From Nonomuraea pusilla (lineage in GTDB: Bacteria; Actinomycetota; Actinomycetes; Streptosporangiales; Streptosporangiaceae): a stretch of 64,000 bases of DNA. The first letter of the stretch is position 1. Each line of letters begins with the position of its first letter. The position numbers and the translations under genes are program-made. The notes under the pieces are model-generated. The model saw only the letters and a program-made list of their open reading frames with translations, had not been told where the DNA came from and made no database searches. Below, piece after piece: positions 30,208 through 38,529 of this stretch. Location of the stretch: contig NZ_FOBF01000017.1 of the NCBI RefSeq assembly GCF_900109355.1, forward strand, positions 74,174 to 138,173. Direction: 5' to 3'.

Positions 30208-32169
30208 TCAGGGGGCGAAGTGGCGCAGCACCTCGGGGTTCGCCATGGCGTCGGGGTTGGCCGCCTCCTCCACCGGCGTGCCGAGCAGGATCTTGCGCAC
30301 CGGCACCTCCAGCTTCTTGCCCGACAGGGTCCGCGGGATGCCCGGCACCGCCCTGATCTCGTCGGGGACGTGCCGGGGCGACAGCTCCTTGCGCAGCGCG
30401 GCGCACAGCTCCCGCTCCAGCTCCTCGGTCATGGTGGCGTCCTCGGCCAGCGTGACGTACAGCAGGAGGCGGCCCTCCTGCCCGAGCCGCCCCGTGTCGA
30501 TCACGAGGCTGTCGGCGATGGCCTCGAACCGCTCGACCACCCGGTAGAACTCGCTGGTGCCCATGCGGACGCCGCCGCGGTTCAGCGTGGAGTCGGAGCG
30601 GCCGTAGATGACGCAGCTGCCGTCCTCGTTGATCTTGATCCAGTCGCCGTGCCGCCACACGCCCGGGTAGACGTCGAAGTAGCTCTCGAAGTACCGCTCG
30701 CCCGACGGGTCGTTCCAAAACATGACCGGCATCGACGGCATCGGCTGCGTGAGCACCAGCTCGCCCACCTCCCCGATGACCGGCTTGCCCGTCGGGTCGT
30801 ACGCCTCCACCTTCGCCCCCAGCGACCGGCACGGGATGACGCCCGCCCGGATCGGGTGGAGCAGGGTGGCCCCGACGAAGCCGGTGCAGACGTCGGTGCC
30901 GCCCGAGAACGACCCGAGCGGGACGCCGGGCAGCTCCGACGCGACCCAGGCGAACCCCTCGGGCGGCAGCGGCGAGCCGGTCGAGCCGACGCCGCGCAGC
31001 CGCTCCAGCCCGGTGGGGCGCACGCCCGCCTTCATCGACGCCAGGATGTACGGCGCGCCCACCCCGAAGTACGTGACGCCCTCGGAGGCGGCGATGCGCC
31101 ACAGCGCGGCGGGCGACGGGTAGCCCGCCGACCCGTCGTAGAGCACGGGGACGGCCCCGACCAGCAGCGCGCCGACGAGGTAGTTCCACATCATCCACCC
31201 GGTGGTGGTGTACCAGAAGAACACATCGCCCTCGCCGAGGTCCTGGTGGAAGGCGAGCGACTTGAGGTGTTCGAGCACGACGCCGCCGTGCCCGTGCACG
31301 ATCGGCTTCGGCAGCCCGGTGGTGCCGCTGGAGTAGAGGATCCACAGCGGGTGGTCGAACGGCACCCGTTCGAAGACCAGCGGCCCCTCCTCGGCGCGCA
31401 GTCCCTCCCAGCCGATCACCTCGCCGCCGGGCAGCGCGCGGGTGTGGGTCGGCGCGGGCTCGGCCTCCTGCGGCGGGCGCCCCTCCTCGGCCGCCGCCAG
31501 GTACGGGATCCACACGGTGGCGCGCAGCGACGGCAGCGCGGCGGCGATCTCGTTGACGGCGGCGGACCTGTCGAAGCTCTTGCCGTTGTAGCGGTAGCCG
31601 TCGACGGCGATGAGCACCTTGGGCTCGATCTGCCGGAACCTGTCGACGATGCTCGCCACGCCGAAGTCGGGTGAGCCCGCCGACCAGATCGCGCCGAGGG
31701 AGGCGGTGGCGAGGAAGGCGATCAGCGCCTGCGGGATGTTCGGCAGGTAGCCGGCCACCCGGTCGCCGCGGCCCACCCCGAGCCGGACGAGGCCGGCTCT
31801 GACGCGGGCGACCTCGTCGCGCAGCTCGGCCCAGGTCAGCTCCTGGCGGGCGCCGTCCTCGGAGACGAACACCAGGGCGGTGCCCTCGGTGCGGCGCAGG
31901 GCGTTCTCGGCGTAGTTGATCGAGCCGCCCTCGAACCACCGGGCGCGCGGCATCTCCCCGGACAGCGCCGGGCCGTCACCGCGCTCCCCGAGCACGCCGA
32001 AGTAGTCCCAGATCGACGCCCAGAACTCGGCGGGGTGGTCGACCGACCACCGCCACACCTCCTCGTAGCCGGACCCCGGGCGGCCGAGCCACTCCAGGTA
32101 GCGGCTCAGCTTCGCGGCGGCGACGACCTCTTCGGTCGGTTCCCAGAGAAGCGCACCTTCAGCAACCAT
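30208..32169 (-). CDS. Acetoacetate-CoA ligase (acetoacetyl-CoA synthetase)
   Basis: 653 residues, the full length for the family. It forms acetoacetyl-CoA from acetoacetate, ATP and CoA. The adenylate-forming motifs are present: P-loop-like ILYSSGTTGLPKPIVH, GTDVCTGFVG, the hinge/ATP region YGRSDSTLNRGGVRMG and the catalytic Lys region PRTLSGKKLEVPVRK. The N-terminal ACS helix region WRWSVDHPAEFWASIWDYFGV and RWFEGGSINYAEN distinguish it from acetyl-CoA synthetase. ATG 32169 has AGGA 8 bases upstream; an ATG at 32178 overlaps that site. It stands alone. Confidence 0.95.
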   Translation of the reverse strand: MVAEGALLWEPTEEVVAAAKLSRYLEWLGRPGSGYEEVWRWSVDHPAEFWASIWDYFGVLGERGDGPALSGEMPRARWFEGGSINYAENALRRTEGTALVFVSEDGARQELTWAELRDEVARVRAGLVRLGVGRGDRVAGYLPNIPQALIAFLATASLGAIWSAGSPDFGVASIVDRFRQIEPKVLIAVDGYRYNGKSFDRSAAVNEIAAALPSLRATVWIPYLAAAEEGRPPQEAEPAPTHTRALPGGEVIGWEGLRAEEGPLVFERVPFDHPLWILYSSGTTGLPKPIVHGHGGVVLEHLKSLAFHQDLGEGDVFFWYTTTGWMMWNYLVGALLVGAVPVLYDGSAGYPSPAALWRIAASEGVTYFGVGAPYILASMKAGVRPTGLERLRGVGSTGSPLPPEGFAWVASELPGVPLGSFSGGTDVCTGFVGATLLHPIRAGVIPCRSLGAKVEAYDPTGKPVIGEVGELVLTQPMPSMPVMFWNDPSGERYFESYFDVYPGVWRHGDWIKINEDGSCVIYGRSDSTLNRGGVRMGTSEFYRVVERFEAIADSLVIDTGRLGQEGRLLLYVTLAEDATMTEELERELCAALRKELSPRHVPDEIRAVPGIPRTLSGKKLEVPVRKILLGTPVEEAANPDAMANPEVLRHFAP

Positions 32170-32227
32170 GTGCCCCATCCTGTCGGCCGGTCAACGGAAA
32201 GTCATACCTGACCCTCCACATAACTTG

Positions 32228-33091
32228 CTACCTCCGTAGGTGGTCCACCGCCATACGCGCCGCCGTGCCGATCACCGCGTCGGCCCTCGGCTGGTTCAGC
32301 GCCGCGCTGTACGAGCGGGTGAAGACGGCGACGGCGTACCGGCCGCCGTCGGGGTACTCGACCACGCCCGCCTCGCCGCGCAGCGTCGGCAGCGTCCCGG
32401 TCTTGCCGCTGACCGCGACGTCGTCGTACGGGAAGCCGGAGGCCAGCCGGTGCGGCCAGACCTGCATGCCGAGCACGCCGCGCATCCAGGCGCACGAGGC
32501 AGCCCCCGCCGCCCGGTCGTGCCAGACGAGCCCGAGCAGCGTGGCCATCTCGCGGGGCGTGCTGCGGTTGGTGCGGGCCGGGTCGAGGACGCGCAGCCGC
32601 GCCAGGTCGTCGGGGTCGAGGAACGGCCAGCCGTGCCCGGCGTCCTCCTCCATGCTCCCGAGCATCACGCGGCCGCTCATCACCACCCGGGTGACGTGCA
32701 GGCCGAACCCGTCGAGCATCCGGTTGACGGCGTCCATCCCGACCCTGGCGAGCAGCACGTCGGCGGCCGTGTTGTCGCTGACCGTGATCATCAGGTACGC
32801 CAGGTCGCGCAGCGAGATCGTGACGTCGTCGAGCATGCCGGACACGCCGGTGGGGCCGGACACCCGGTCGGCGGCGGTCACGGTCACGCGGCTCGCCGGG
32901 TCGAGCAGCCCGGCGTCGGCCTGGCGGCAGAACTCCACCAGCAGCGGCACCTTGAACATCGACGCGGTGGGCAGCGGCTCGTCGGGCCCGAGGCCGACCT
33001 CGCGGCCGGTGTCGAGGTCGCGGGCGTGGATCCAGCCGGTGACGCCGGCGGCGTGGAAGAGCGCGGCGAAGTCGGGTCGGTGCGGGCTCAT
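32228..33091 (-). CDS. Beta-lactamase-fold serine hydrolase lacking a signal peptide (class A-like)
   Basis: 287 residues with class A-type motifs: S44-M-F-K47 in PTASMFKVP, S105-D-N107 in TVSDNTAADVL and K230-T-G232 in AVSGKTGTLP. No ExxLN omega-loop is seen before TPREMATLL (that stretch reads DPARTNRSTP), so the deacylating Glu166 seems missing. The N-terminus is not hydrophobic, so export is not predicted. It may be a non-hydrolysing lactam binder, an esterase or a D,D-peptidase-like enzyme. The ATG overlaps the LysR stop (ATGA), so the pair is co-translated. Confidence 0.85.
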   Translation of the reverse strand: MSPHRPDFAALFHAAGVTGWIHARDLDTGREVGLGPDEPLPTASMFKVPLLVEFCRQADAGLLDPASRVTVTAADRVSGPTGVSGMLDDVTISLRDLAYLMITVSDNTAADVLLARVGMDAVNRMLDGFGLHVTRVVMSGRVMLGSMEEDAGHGWPFLDPDDLARLRVLDPARTNRSTPREMATLLGLVWHDRAAGAASCAWMRGVLGMQVWPHRLASGFPYDDVAVSGKTGTLPTLRGEAGVVEYPDGGRYAVAVFTRSYSAALNQPRADAVIGTAARMAVDHLRR

Positions 33092-34005
33092 GCCAGCATC
33101 CCCGGCCTGCGGCTGACCCGCCGCGTCGGCGCGGCCGCCTCGTCCGTCATCCCGGCGATCTCCTTCAGGATCCGTACGGCGAGCGCCGAGAACCCGGCGA
33201 CCTCGGCCGTCGCCTGCCGCCAGGCCGTGGAGACCCGGCACGCGATCGGCGAGCCTAGCAGCGGGCGCCAGGCCAGCCCAGGCGTCTGCACGCGGGGACC
33301 GAACGCCACGGCGGCCCCCGCGAGCACCAGGCCGAGCCCGGCGCCCTCGTGCACCTGCCGCGGGACGTAGCCGTGCCTGCGGCACTCGGCCAGCGTCTCG
33401 GCGTACAGGCCGGGCTCGCCCTCCCTGGGCGGCGTGAGCAGCTCCCTCCCCGCGAGGTCGGCGAGGTGCACCTCGCCGACGGCGGCGAGCGGGTCGTCCT
33501 CGGCGAGCAGCACGCCGTACGGCTGCACGAGTGTCCGGCCGAAGCGCAGGCCCGGGGCCGAGACGGGGTGGCGCACCAGGCCGACGTCGAGGACGCCGTC
33601 GGCCAGGGCGGTGACCTGGTCGGCGGTCCAGCTCTCGGCGGGCGCGAGCCGCACGTCCGGGCTGGTCTCGCGGAAGGCCGCGACCAGGGCGGCGATCACG
33701 CTGTCGGCCAGGTCGGGCGGCACCCCCACCTTGAGCACGCCGCCCTCGCCCTGGCGCACGAGGTCGCGCAGCCGGTCGGCCCTGACGACGATCTCGCGGG
33801 CCTCGCCGACGAGCAGCCGCCCCGCCTCGGTGAGCCGGACCTGGCGGGCCGAGCGGTCGAACAGCCGCACGCCCAGCTCGTCCTCCAGGCGTTTGATGCG
33901 CTGGCTGAGGGGCGGCTGCGCCATGCCGAGGCGGATGGCGGCGTTGCCGAAGTGGAGTTCCTCCGCCACCACGATGAAGTAGCGCAGATGCCGGACGAGG
34001 TCCAT
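33088..34005 (-). CDS. LysR-family transcriptional regulator
   Basis: 305 residues. The winged helix-turn-helix covers 1-60 (LRYFIVVAEELHFGNAAIRLGMAQPPLSQRIKRLEDELG), followed by a linker helix and a periplasmic-binding-protein-like effector domain (about 90-290) with LKVGVPPDLADSVIAALVA. It is translated with the beta-lactamase-fold hydrolase downstream and is divergent from the PBP at 34093. That arrangement recalls AmpR control of a wall-active enzyme, although the ligand is unknown. The operator region probably includes the ATATCG repeats at 34017-34049. Confidence 0.93.
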   Translation of the reverse strand: MDLVRHLRYFIVVAEELHFGNAAIRLGMAQPPLSQRIKRLEDELGVRLFDRSARQVRLTEAGRLLVGEAREIVVRADRLRDLVRQGEGGVLKVGVPPDLADSVIAALVAAFRETSPDVRLAPAESWTADQVTALADGVLDVGLVRHPVSAPGLRFGRTLVQPYGVLLAEDDPLAAVGEVHLADLAGRELLTPPREGEPGLYAETLAECRRHGYVPRQVHEGAGLGLVLAGAAVAFGPRVQTPGLAWRPLLGSPIACRVSTAWRQATAEVAGFSALAVRILKEIAGMTDEAAAPTRRVSRRPGMLA

Positions 34006-34016
34006 GAACAGCGACT

Positions 34017-34049
34017 ATATCGAGATTCATATCGTTATGCGGCCGATAT
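34017..34049. promoter_or_regulatory. Candidate LysR operator: three ATATCG elements
   Basis: ATATCG at 34017-34022 and 34029-34034, and its reverse complement CGATAT at 34044-34049. The first and third form an inverted repeat centred near 34033. They lie 12 bases upstream of the LysR start, between it and the divergent PBP gene, where LysR regulators usually bind. Confidence 0.5.
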
Positions 34050-34092
34050 CAGTATTGGACACCAGGCGCGGCCGTCTGGTGTCCTCTCCCGC

Positions 34093-35712
34093 ATGGCACC
34101 ACAAACGGGGACAATGTACGCACACCTTCGGCCGGAGCGTCCGCCCCGGCGACGGCGCAGGTGGCCGTGGCTGTCGGCCGTCGTCCTGGTCCCCGCCCTC
34201 GCCGCGGCCGGGGTGATCTGGGCCCTGCGCACCGAGGGCTCCCCCGAGGAGACCGCCGACGCGTACCTGTCGGCGTGGACCGCGCAGGACTACGCGGCGA
34301 TGCGCGGCCTCGTCGCCGACCCGCCCGCCGACTTCGAACGCCTGCACCGGCGCTTCCGCAGCGACCTCAAGCTCACCGGCGCCACCTTCCGTCGCCCGCG
34401 GCCCCACGGCGTCCTCCCCGCGTCCGCCGCGGACGACGGCGGCGTCGTGAGCTTCGTGGCCGAGCTGACCGGCCCCCGGGACTGGACCTACAGCGGCAGG
34501 CTCAGGCTCGTCGAACGCGGCGGCGGCTGGAAGGTCGCCTGGACGCCCGCCGCCGTCCACCCGTCACTGCGCGCCGGCCGGTCCCTTCGGGTGACGACCG
34601 TCAAGCGCGACCCCGTGCCCGTCCTCGCCGCCGACGGCACCCGCATCGACACCCCCGACGCGCCCGGCTCGGTGCAGCAGCTCGTCGAAGGCGTCAGGCA
34701 GACCTACCCCGACCGCTTCGCCGCCACCACCCGCTCCTCCATCGACCTGTACGAGGGCGACCGGCGCGTCCAGACCCTCGCCCCCGCCCCCGGCGCCGAG
34801 CCGTTCCCCACCACGATCGACCTGAGGGTGCACCGCGCGGGAGCCGCCGCGCTCGACGGCGTGCGCGAACCCGCCTCCCTGGTGGCCCTGCGCGCCTCCA
34901 CCGGCGAGATGCTGGCCGTGGTCAACAGGCCGGGCGGGTTCAACAGGGCGCTGCTCGGCAAGTACCCGCCGGGCTCGACGTTCAAGGTGGTGACCGCGTC
35001 CGCGCTGGTCGCCGACGGCGTCGAGCCCGACCGGCGGGTCCCCTGCCCGGCCGAGCAGAACATCGGCGGCTTCCCCTTCCACAACGCCGGCTTCAAGGAC
35101 TACGGCACGCCCACCTTCAGGGACGCGTTCGCCCACTCGTGCAACACGACGTTCGGCGACCTGAGCGTGCGCAGGCTGAGCGGCGGCAGGCTCGGCCAGG
35201 TCGCCGAGAGCTTCGGCTTCGGCGCCGAGATCAAGCCGGGCGTCCCGGCGGTGCGGGCCGAGTACCCGGCGCCGAAGGACGACACCGACCTCGCCTCCGC
35301 CGCCATCGGGCAGGGCAGGGTGCTGGCGAGCCCGCTCAACATGGCGTCGGTGGCCGCCGCCATCGCCTCGGGCGCGTGGACACCGCCCAGGGTCGTCCCC
35401 GCCGACCGGGTGCCGGGCCCGCCGATCCGGCTCCGCCCGCTGGAGCCCGCGGTGGTCAAGGCCCTGCGCGACCTCATGCCGGCCGTCGTCACCGAGGGCA
35501 CCGCCCACGCCGTACGCTTCCCCGCCGGCACCGCCGGCAAGACCGGCACCGCCGAGTACGGCTCCGGCGACCAGCCGCCCGCGCACTCCTGGTTCATCGG
35601 CTACCGGGGCGACCTGGCGTTCGCGGTGATCGCCGAGGGGGCCGGCGCCGGTTCGGCCGTGGCCGCGCCGATCGCGGCCCGCTTCCTGAACGCCGTCGGC
35701 GACCTCTCCTGA
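34093..35712 (+). CDS. Penicillin-binding protein with MecA_N domain (active transpeptidase)
   Basis: 539 residues. A basic N-terminus (RPPRRRRRWPW) precedes a membrane helix at about 25-48. The NTF2-like MecA_N domain is at about 50-150, then the transpeptidase domain at about 250-535. All catalytic motifs are intact: S295-T-F-K298 in YPPGSTFKVV, S349-C-N351 in FAHSCNTTFG and K483-T-G485 in TAGKTGTAE. It is predicted to cross-link peptidoglycan. It is paralogous to the degenerate protein at 9534. The ATG 34093 is used; an ATG at 34114 with weak GGGG nearby is an alternative. It is divergent from the LysR/hydrolase pair. Confidence 0.9.
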   Translation: MAPQTGTMYAHLRPERPPRRRRRWPWLSAVVLVPALAAAGVIWALRTEGSPEETADAYLSAWTAQDYAAMRGLVADPPADFERLHRRFRSDLKLTGATFRRPRPHGVLPASAADDGGVVSFVAELTGPRDWTYSGRLRLVERGGGWKVAWTPAAVHPSLRAGRSLRVTTVKRDPVPVLAADGTRIDTPDAPGSVQQLVEGVRQTYPDRFAATTRSSIDLYEGDRRVQTLAPAPGAEPFPTTIDLRVHRAGAAALDGVREPASLVALRASTGEMLAVVNRPGGFNRALLGKYPPGSTFKVVTASALVADGVEPDRRVPCPAEQNIGGFPFHNAGFKDYGTPTFRDAFAHSCNTTFGDLSVRRLSGGRLGQVAESFGFGAEIKPGVPAVRAEYPAPKDDTDLASAAIGQGRVLASPLNMASVAAAIASGAWTPPRVVPADRVPGPPIRLRPLEPAVVKALRDLMPAVVTEGTAHAVRFPAGTAGKTGTAEYGSGDQPPAHSWFIGYRGDLAFAVIAEGAGAGSAVAAPIAARFLNAVGDLS

Positions 35713-35734
35713 CGCGAGGACTCCGGGCAGGGGC

Positions 35735-36454
35735 TCAGCCGGCCCGGCGGTCCGCCGGGGAGGTCAGGGCCGCCACGGCCGTCACCACCTGCGCCGTGTC
35801 GGACAGGTCGGACAGCACCACGTCCGCACCCGCCTCACGCAGCTCGGCGGCCGTCGAGCGGCCCGACGCCACAGCGATCATCGCCGCGCCGCCGATCCTG
35901 GCGGCCTGGACGTCGCGGGCGGAGTCGCCCACGACCACCGTGTTGGCGGAGGTGAACCGCGTGCCCAGCCGCTGCCCCGCCCGGCTCTGGGCCACCTGGA
36001 GCAGGGTCGCCTTCGGGTAGACCTCCTCGCCGTAGCCGCCCAGCTCGAAGTCCACGAACCGGTCGAGCCCGAACGCCTTGAGCTTCAGCACCGCGTTGCT
36101 CTTGATCGTGCCCGTGAGCACCGTCTGGACGACCCCGTCGAGCCTCGCCACCGAGGTGAGCGCCTCCTCCGCCCCGGGCATCACGCGGCCGTCGGCGGAC
36201 AGCCGGTCCCGCCGGGCGGCGAAGGCCGAGGCCAGCGCGCCGAGGAACGCGGGCAGGTGGTCGTCCTCGGCCTGCACGCCGTTGACGAGCAGCGTCTCGA
36301 AGACCACCTCGGAGTCGGGGCGGCCCAGCGCGGGCACCAGCTTGACCAGGGGGCGGCCGGTGACGGCGCGGAACGCCTCGGCGTACGCCTCCCTGGTGAC
36401 GATCGCGACGTCGACCAGCGTGAGATCGACGTTCCAGAGGACGAGGCGGTTGAT
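35735..36454 (-). CDS. HAD-like phosphatase with Asn in place of the nucleophile and no canonical start codon
   Basis: 239 residues if read from ATC 36454. Motif I reads LVLWNVDLTLVD, so the nucleophilic Asp is Asn8, while the second Asp (10) remains. Motif II is VLTGTIKSN, motif III YPKATLL and motif IV VVVGDSARDV, all intact. The nearest standard start is GTG 36337 (MPALGRPDS), but it would delete motif I and about 40 conserved residues. The upstream HAD gene ends with TGA 36469-36467 in this same frame. GGAGG (36464-36460) then lies 5 bases before ATC. Initiation at ATC, stop-codon readthrough or a damaged start are all possible. Confidence 0.7.
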   Translation of the reverse strand: MNRLVLWNVDLTLVDVAIVTREAYAEAFRAVTGRPLVKLVPALGRPDSEVVFETLLVNGVQAEDDHLPAFLGALASAFAARRDRLSADGRVMPGAEEALTSVARLDGVVQTVLTGTIKSNAVLKLKAFGLDRFVDFELGGYGEEVYPKATLLQVAQSRAGQRLGTRFTSANTVVVGDSARDVQAARIGGAAMIAVASGRSTAAELREAGADVVLSDLSDTAQVVTAVAALTSPADRRAG

Positions 36455-36466
36455 GGCGGCCTCCGG

Positions 36467-37093
36467 TCAGGCGTGGTCGAGTGCGTCGGCGAGCCGGTCG
36501 ACCACCGGCATGCCGGTGGCCTCCAGCTCCGCCCGGGTGCTCATGCCGCCCGTGTAGAGCACGGCGCGGGCGCCGACGTGCCGGGCGGCGATGCCGTCGT
36601 CGACGCTGTCGCCGATCACCAGCACCTGGGCCGGGTCGACGCCGAGCGCCTCGATGTGGGCGGCCATGTGGCTCGCCTTCTCACCGCCCGTGCCGCCCAG
36701 CAGGCCGTCGACCCTGGAGAAGTGGGTGGTGATGCCGAACGACTCGACGATCGGCACGAGGTGCGCGTGCGGCGCCATCGAGCACAGCGACTGCGTGCCG
36801 GTCCAGGAGGCGAGCGAGTGCTCGGCGTCGGCGGCCAGGCCGCACAGGGCGCTCAGCTTGTAGTAGTGCTCGTGGAAACCGTTGTCGAGCAGCTCCCACT
36901 CACCCTCGCCGAGCGGCCTGCCGAGCATGCGCTCGTAGGCGAGCCAGATGGGGCGCGTGTACACGGCGCGGAAGCCGTCGGCGTCGAGCGGGGGCAGCGC
37001 GTAGGGCTTGAAGACCTCGTTGGTGGCTCCGACCACGGCGTCGATGTCGTGGAAGAGCGTGCCGTTCCAGTCCCAGACAATGTGCTTCGTCAT
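36467..37093 (-). CDS. HAD-superfamily hydrolase
   Basis: 208 residues. Motif I is HIVWDWNGTLFHD (Asp8, with Asn10 where the general acid Asp usually stands), a variant common in this WDWNGT subfamily. Motif III/IV appear as GGEKASHMAAH and VLVIGDSVDDGIAA. A helical cap occupies about residues 15-90. It is a phosphatase-like enzyme with unknown substrate. ATG 37093 starts directly before motif I as in relatives. It ends 12 bases before the next HAD frame, which continues in the same reading frame. Confidence 0.88.
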   Translation of the reverse strand: MTKHIVWDWNGTLFHDIDAVVGATNEVFKPYALPPLDADGFRAVYTRPIWLAYERMLGRPLGEGEWELLDNGFHEHYYKLSALCGLAADAEHSLASWTGTQSLCSMAPHAHLVPIVESFGITTHFSRVDGLLGGTGGEKASHMAAHIEALGVDPAQVLVIGDSVDDGIAARHVGARAVLYTGGMSTRAELEATGMPVVDRLADALDHA

Positions 37094-37192
37094 CTCGCCG
37101 TCCAGAGTAGACGCCCCTGGTGACGTTTCGGTGAACGACCGGGGCGCGCGCCGAGGTGATGTGCCACCTCCGCGCACGGCCCTGGCCCGGCG

Positions 37193-37699
37193 TCAGGCGA
37201 GCAGGTCGGGGATCTCCTGCGTGGCGTACCACATCAGCTCGTGGGCCTCGGCGCCGTCGACGGTGAACCTGGCGTCGTCGTCGCCCCCGTCGGCGGCGGG
37301 CAGCGCGGCGACGGCCGCCTCGACGTCGGCCACCGCGTCGAGGTCGTCGACGTGCACGGAGGCCACCTTCGCCAGCGCCACCGGGTCGGCCAGCCGCACC
37401 CTGGCCCGCTCGTCGAGGTCGGCGACGGCCGAGACCGCGCGGTCGGGGACGTCGGCGGCCACCACGACGCGGCGCGGCGGCGCCTCGACGCCGTCGGCGC
37501 GGTCGGCCGCCAGCATCCGCAGCGAGGCGCGGGCCGCCTCGGTGAGTGCGACGTACTCCAGTTCCTCGGTGTCTCCCGAGGCGTACCACTCGGTCAGCGC
37601 GGGGGTGACCGCGTATCCCGTCAGCGGGGCCGGGCCGAGCAGGCCCGCCTCGACCGCCCTGGCCAGGGCCGGCAGCGTACAGGGCAGATAGACGCGCAT
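37193..37699 (-). CDS. Conserved actinobacterial protein of unknown function (DUF6912-like)
   Basis: 168 residues, starting MRVYLPCTLPALARAVEAG, then LTEWYASGDTEELEYVALTEAARASLRML, a central strand RRVVVAADVPDRAV and an acidic stretch before the end HELMWYATQEIPDLL. No catalytic motif, signal or membrane segment is visible. I recall this type as DUF6912, from memory only. AAAGGT lies 6 bases upstream of the ATG. It lies between two HAD hydrolase genes on the same strand, with gaps of 99 and 31 bases. Confidence 0.8.
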   Translation of the reverse strand: MRVYLPCTLPALARAVEAGLLGPAPLTGYAVTPALTEWYASGDTEELEYVALTEAARASLRMLAADRADGVEAPPRRVVVAADVPDRAVSAVADLDERARVRLADPVALAKVASVHVDDLDAVADVEAAVAALPAADGGDDDARFTVDGAEAHELMWYATQEIPDLLA

Positions 37700-37730
37700 G
37701 ACGTACCTTTCACGTTGTGCAAGGGCTCTA

Positions 37731-38381
37731 TCATGCCCGGCGCAGCGTGAGGCTGAGCAGCGACTCCAGTTCGGCGATGGTCGTGTCAGGGTCGCGGTGG
37801 TGGATGCCGTTGATGCCGAGGCCGCGCGCCGCCGTGACGTTGGCCTCCATGTCGTCGATGAAGACGCACCGCTCGCCGGGCAGTCCGACCTGGTCGAGCG
37901 CGTGGAGGAAGATGGCGGGCTCCGGCTTGCGCATGCCGACCTCGCCGGAGATCACGACGGCGTCGAACACCTCGTCCCAGCCGTCGCGCGGATAGGTGTT
38001 GGACCACGAGTTGGACAGCAGGCAGGTCCTGACGCCCTGCTCGCGCAGGGCGCGCAGCATGTCGTACATCGGCTCGACCCGCTCGAACCCGGCGAACATC
38101 CGCTCCAGCAGGCCCTCGGCGGCCGGGGGCACGCCGTCCAGGGTCAGCAGCCGGGCGGCCAGCTCGCGCTCGAACGTCGCCCCGTCGATCTCGCCGCGCT
38201 CCAGCGCGTGGACGGCGTTCCTGGCCGCGCCCTCGTAGGCGTGCTCGACCAGCTCGCGCATGACCCTGCGGTAGTGGTCGCCGTCGATCCTGTCGGCCGC
38301 GATCCACTGCGCCACCGCGTCGGACAGCCCCGTGGTGAGCACACCGCCCCAGTCGATCAGCACCCCGCCGGTCACAGCCAC
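37731..38381 (-). CDS. HAD-superfamily hydrolase, subfamily IA
   Basis: 216 residues. Motif I is LIDWGGVLTT (nucleophile Asp in D-W-G, the second Asp being Gly as in many DxGGV members). A helical cap lies at about 18-95. Motif II is TCLLSNSW, motif III the Lys in VGMRKPEPAIF and motif IV CVFIDDMEANV. It resembles epoxide-hydrolase N-terminal and haloacid dehalogenase-like phosphatases. The substrate is unknown. It is divergent from the solitary atpB-like gene, and a perfect 18-bp palindrome lies between them. Confidence 0.9.
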   Translation of the reverse strand: MAVTGGVLIDWGGVLTTGLSDAVAQWIAADRIDGDHYRRVMRELVEHAYEGAARNAVHALERGEIDGATFERELAARLLTLDGVPPAAEGLLERMFAGFERVEPMYDMLRALREQGVRTCLLSNSWSNTYPRDGWDEVFDAVVISGEVGMRKPEPAIFLHALDQVGLPGERCVFIDDMEANVTAARGLGINGIHHRDPDTTIAELESLLSLTLRRA

Positions 38382-38438
38382 CTCCTGCTCCGAATCCCGT
38401 TCTAGGATAGGACGCTACTCGAAACAGCCCTCCATCGC

Positions 38439-38456
38439 GTTATTTCCAGAAATAAC
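38439..38456. promoter_or_regulatory. Perfect palindrome, candidate operator between HAD gene and atpB-like gene
   Basis: GTTATTTC (38439-38446), CA, GAAATAAC (38449-38456). It is AT-rich against a very GC-rich background. A possible -10 TATTAA follows at 38461-38466, so a bound protein would cover the -35 region of the atpB-like promoter. Confidence 0.6.
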
Positions 38457-38529
38457 CCTGTATTAAGACTGTCCGATTTGTCCGGTTAAGGTGATCCCCC
38501 AGCGTAGATCGCTACCAGAAGGGACCGCC

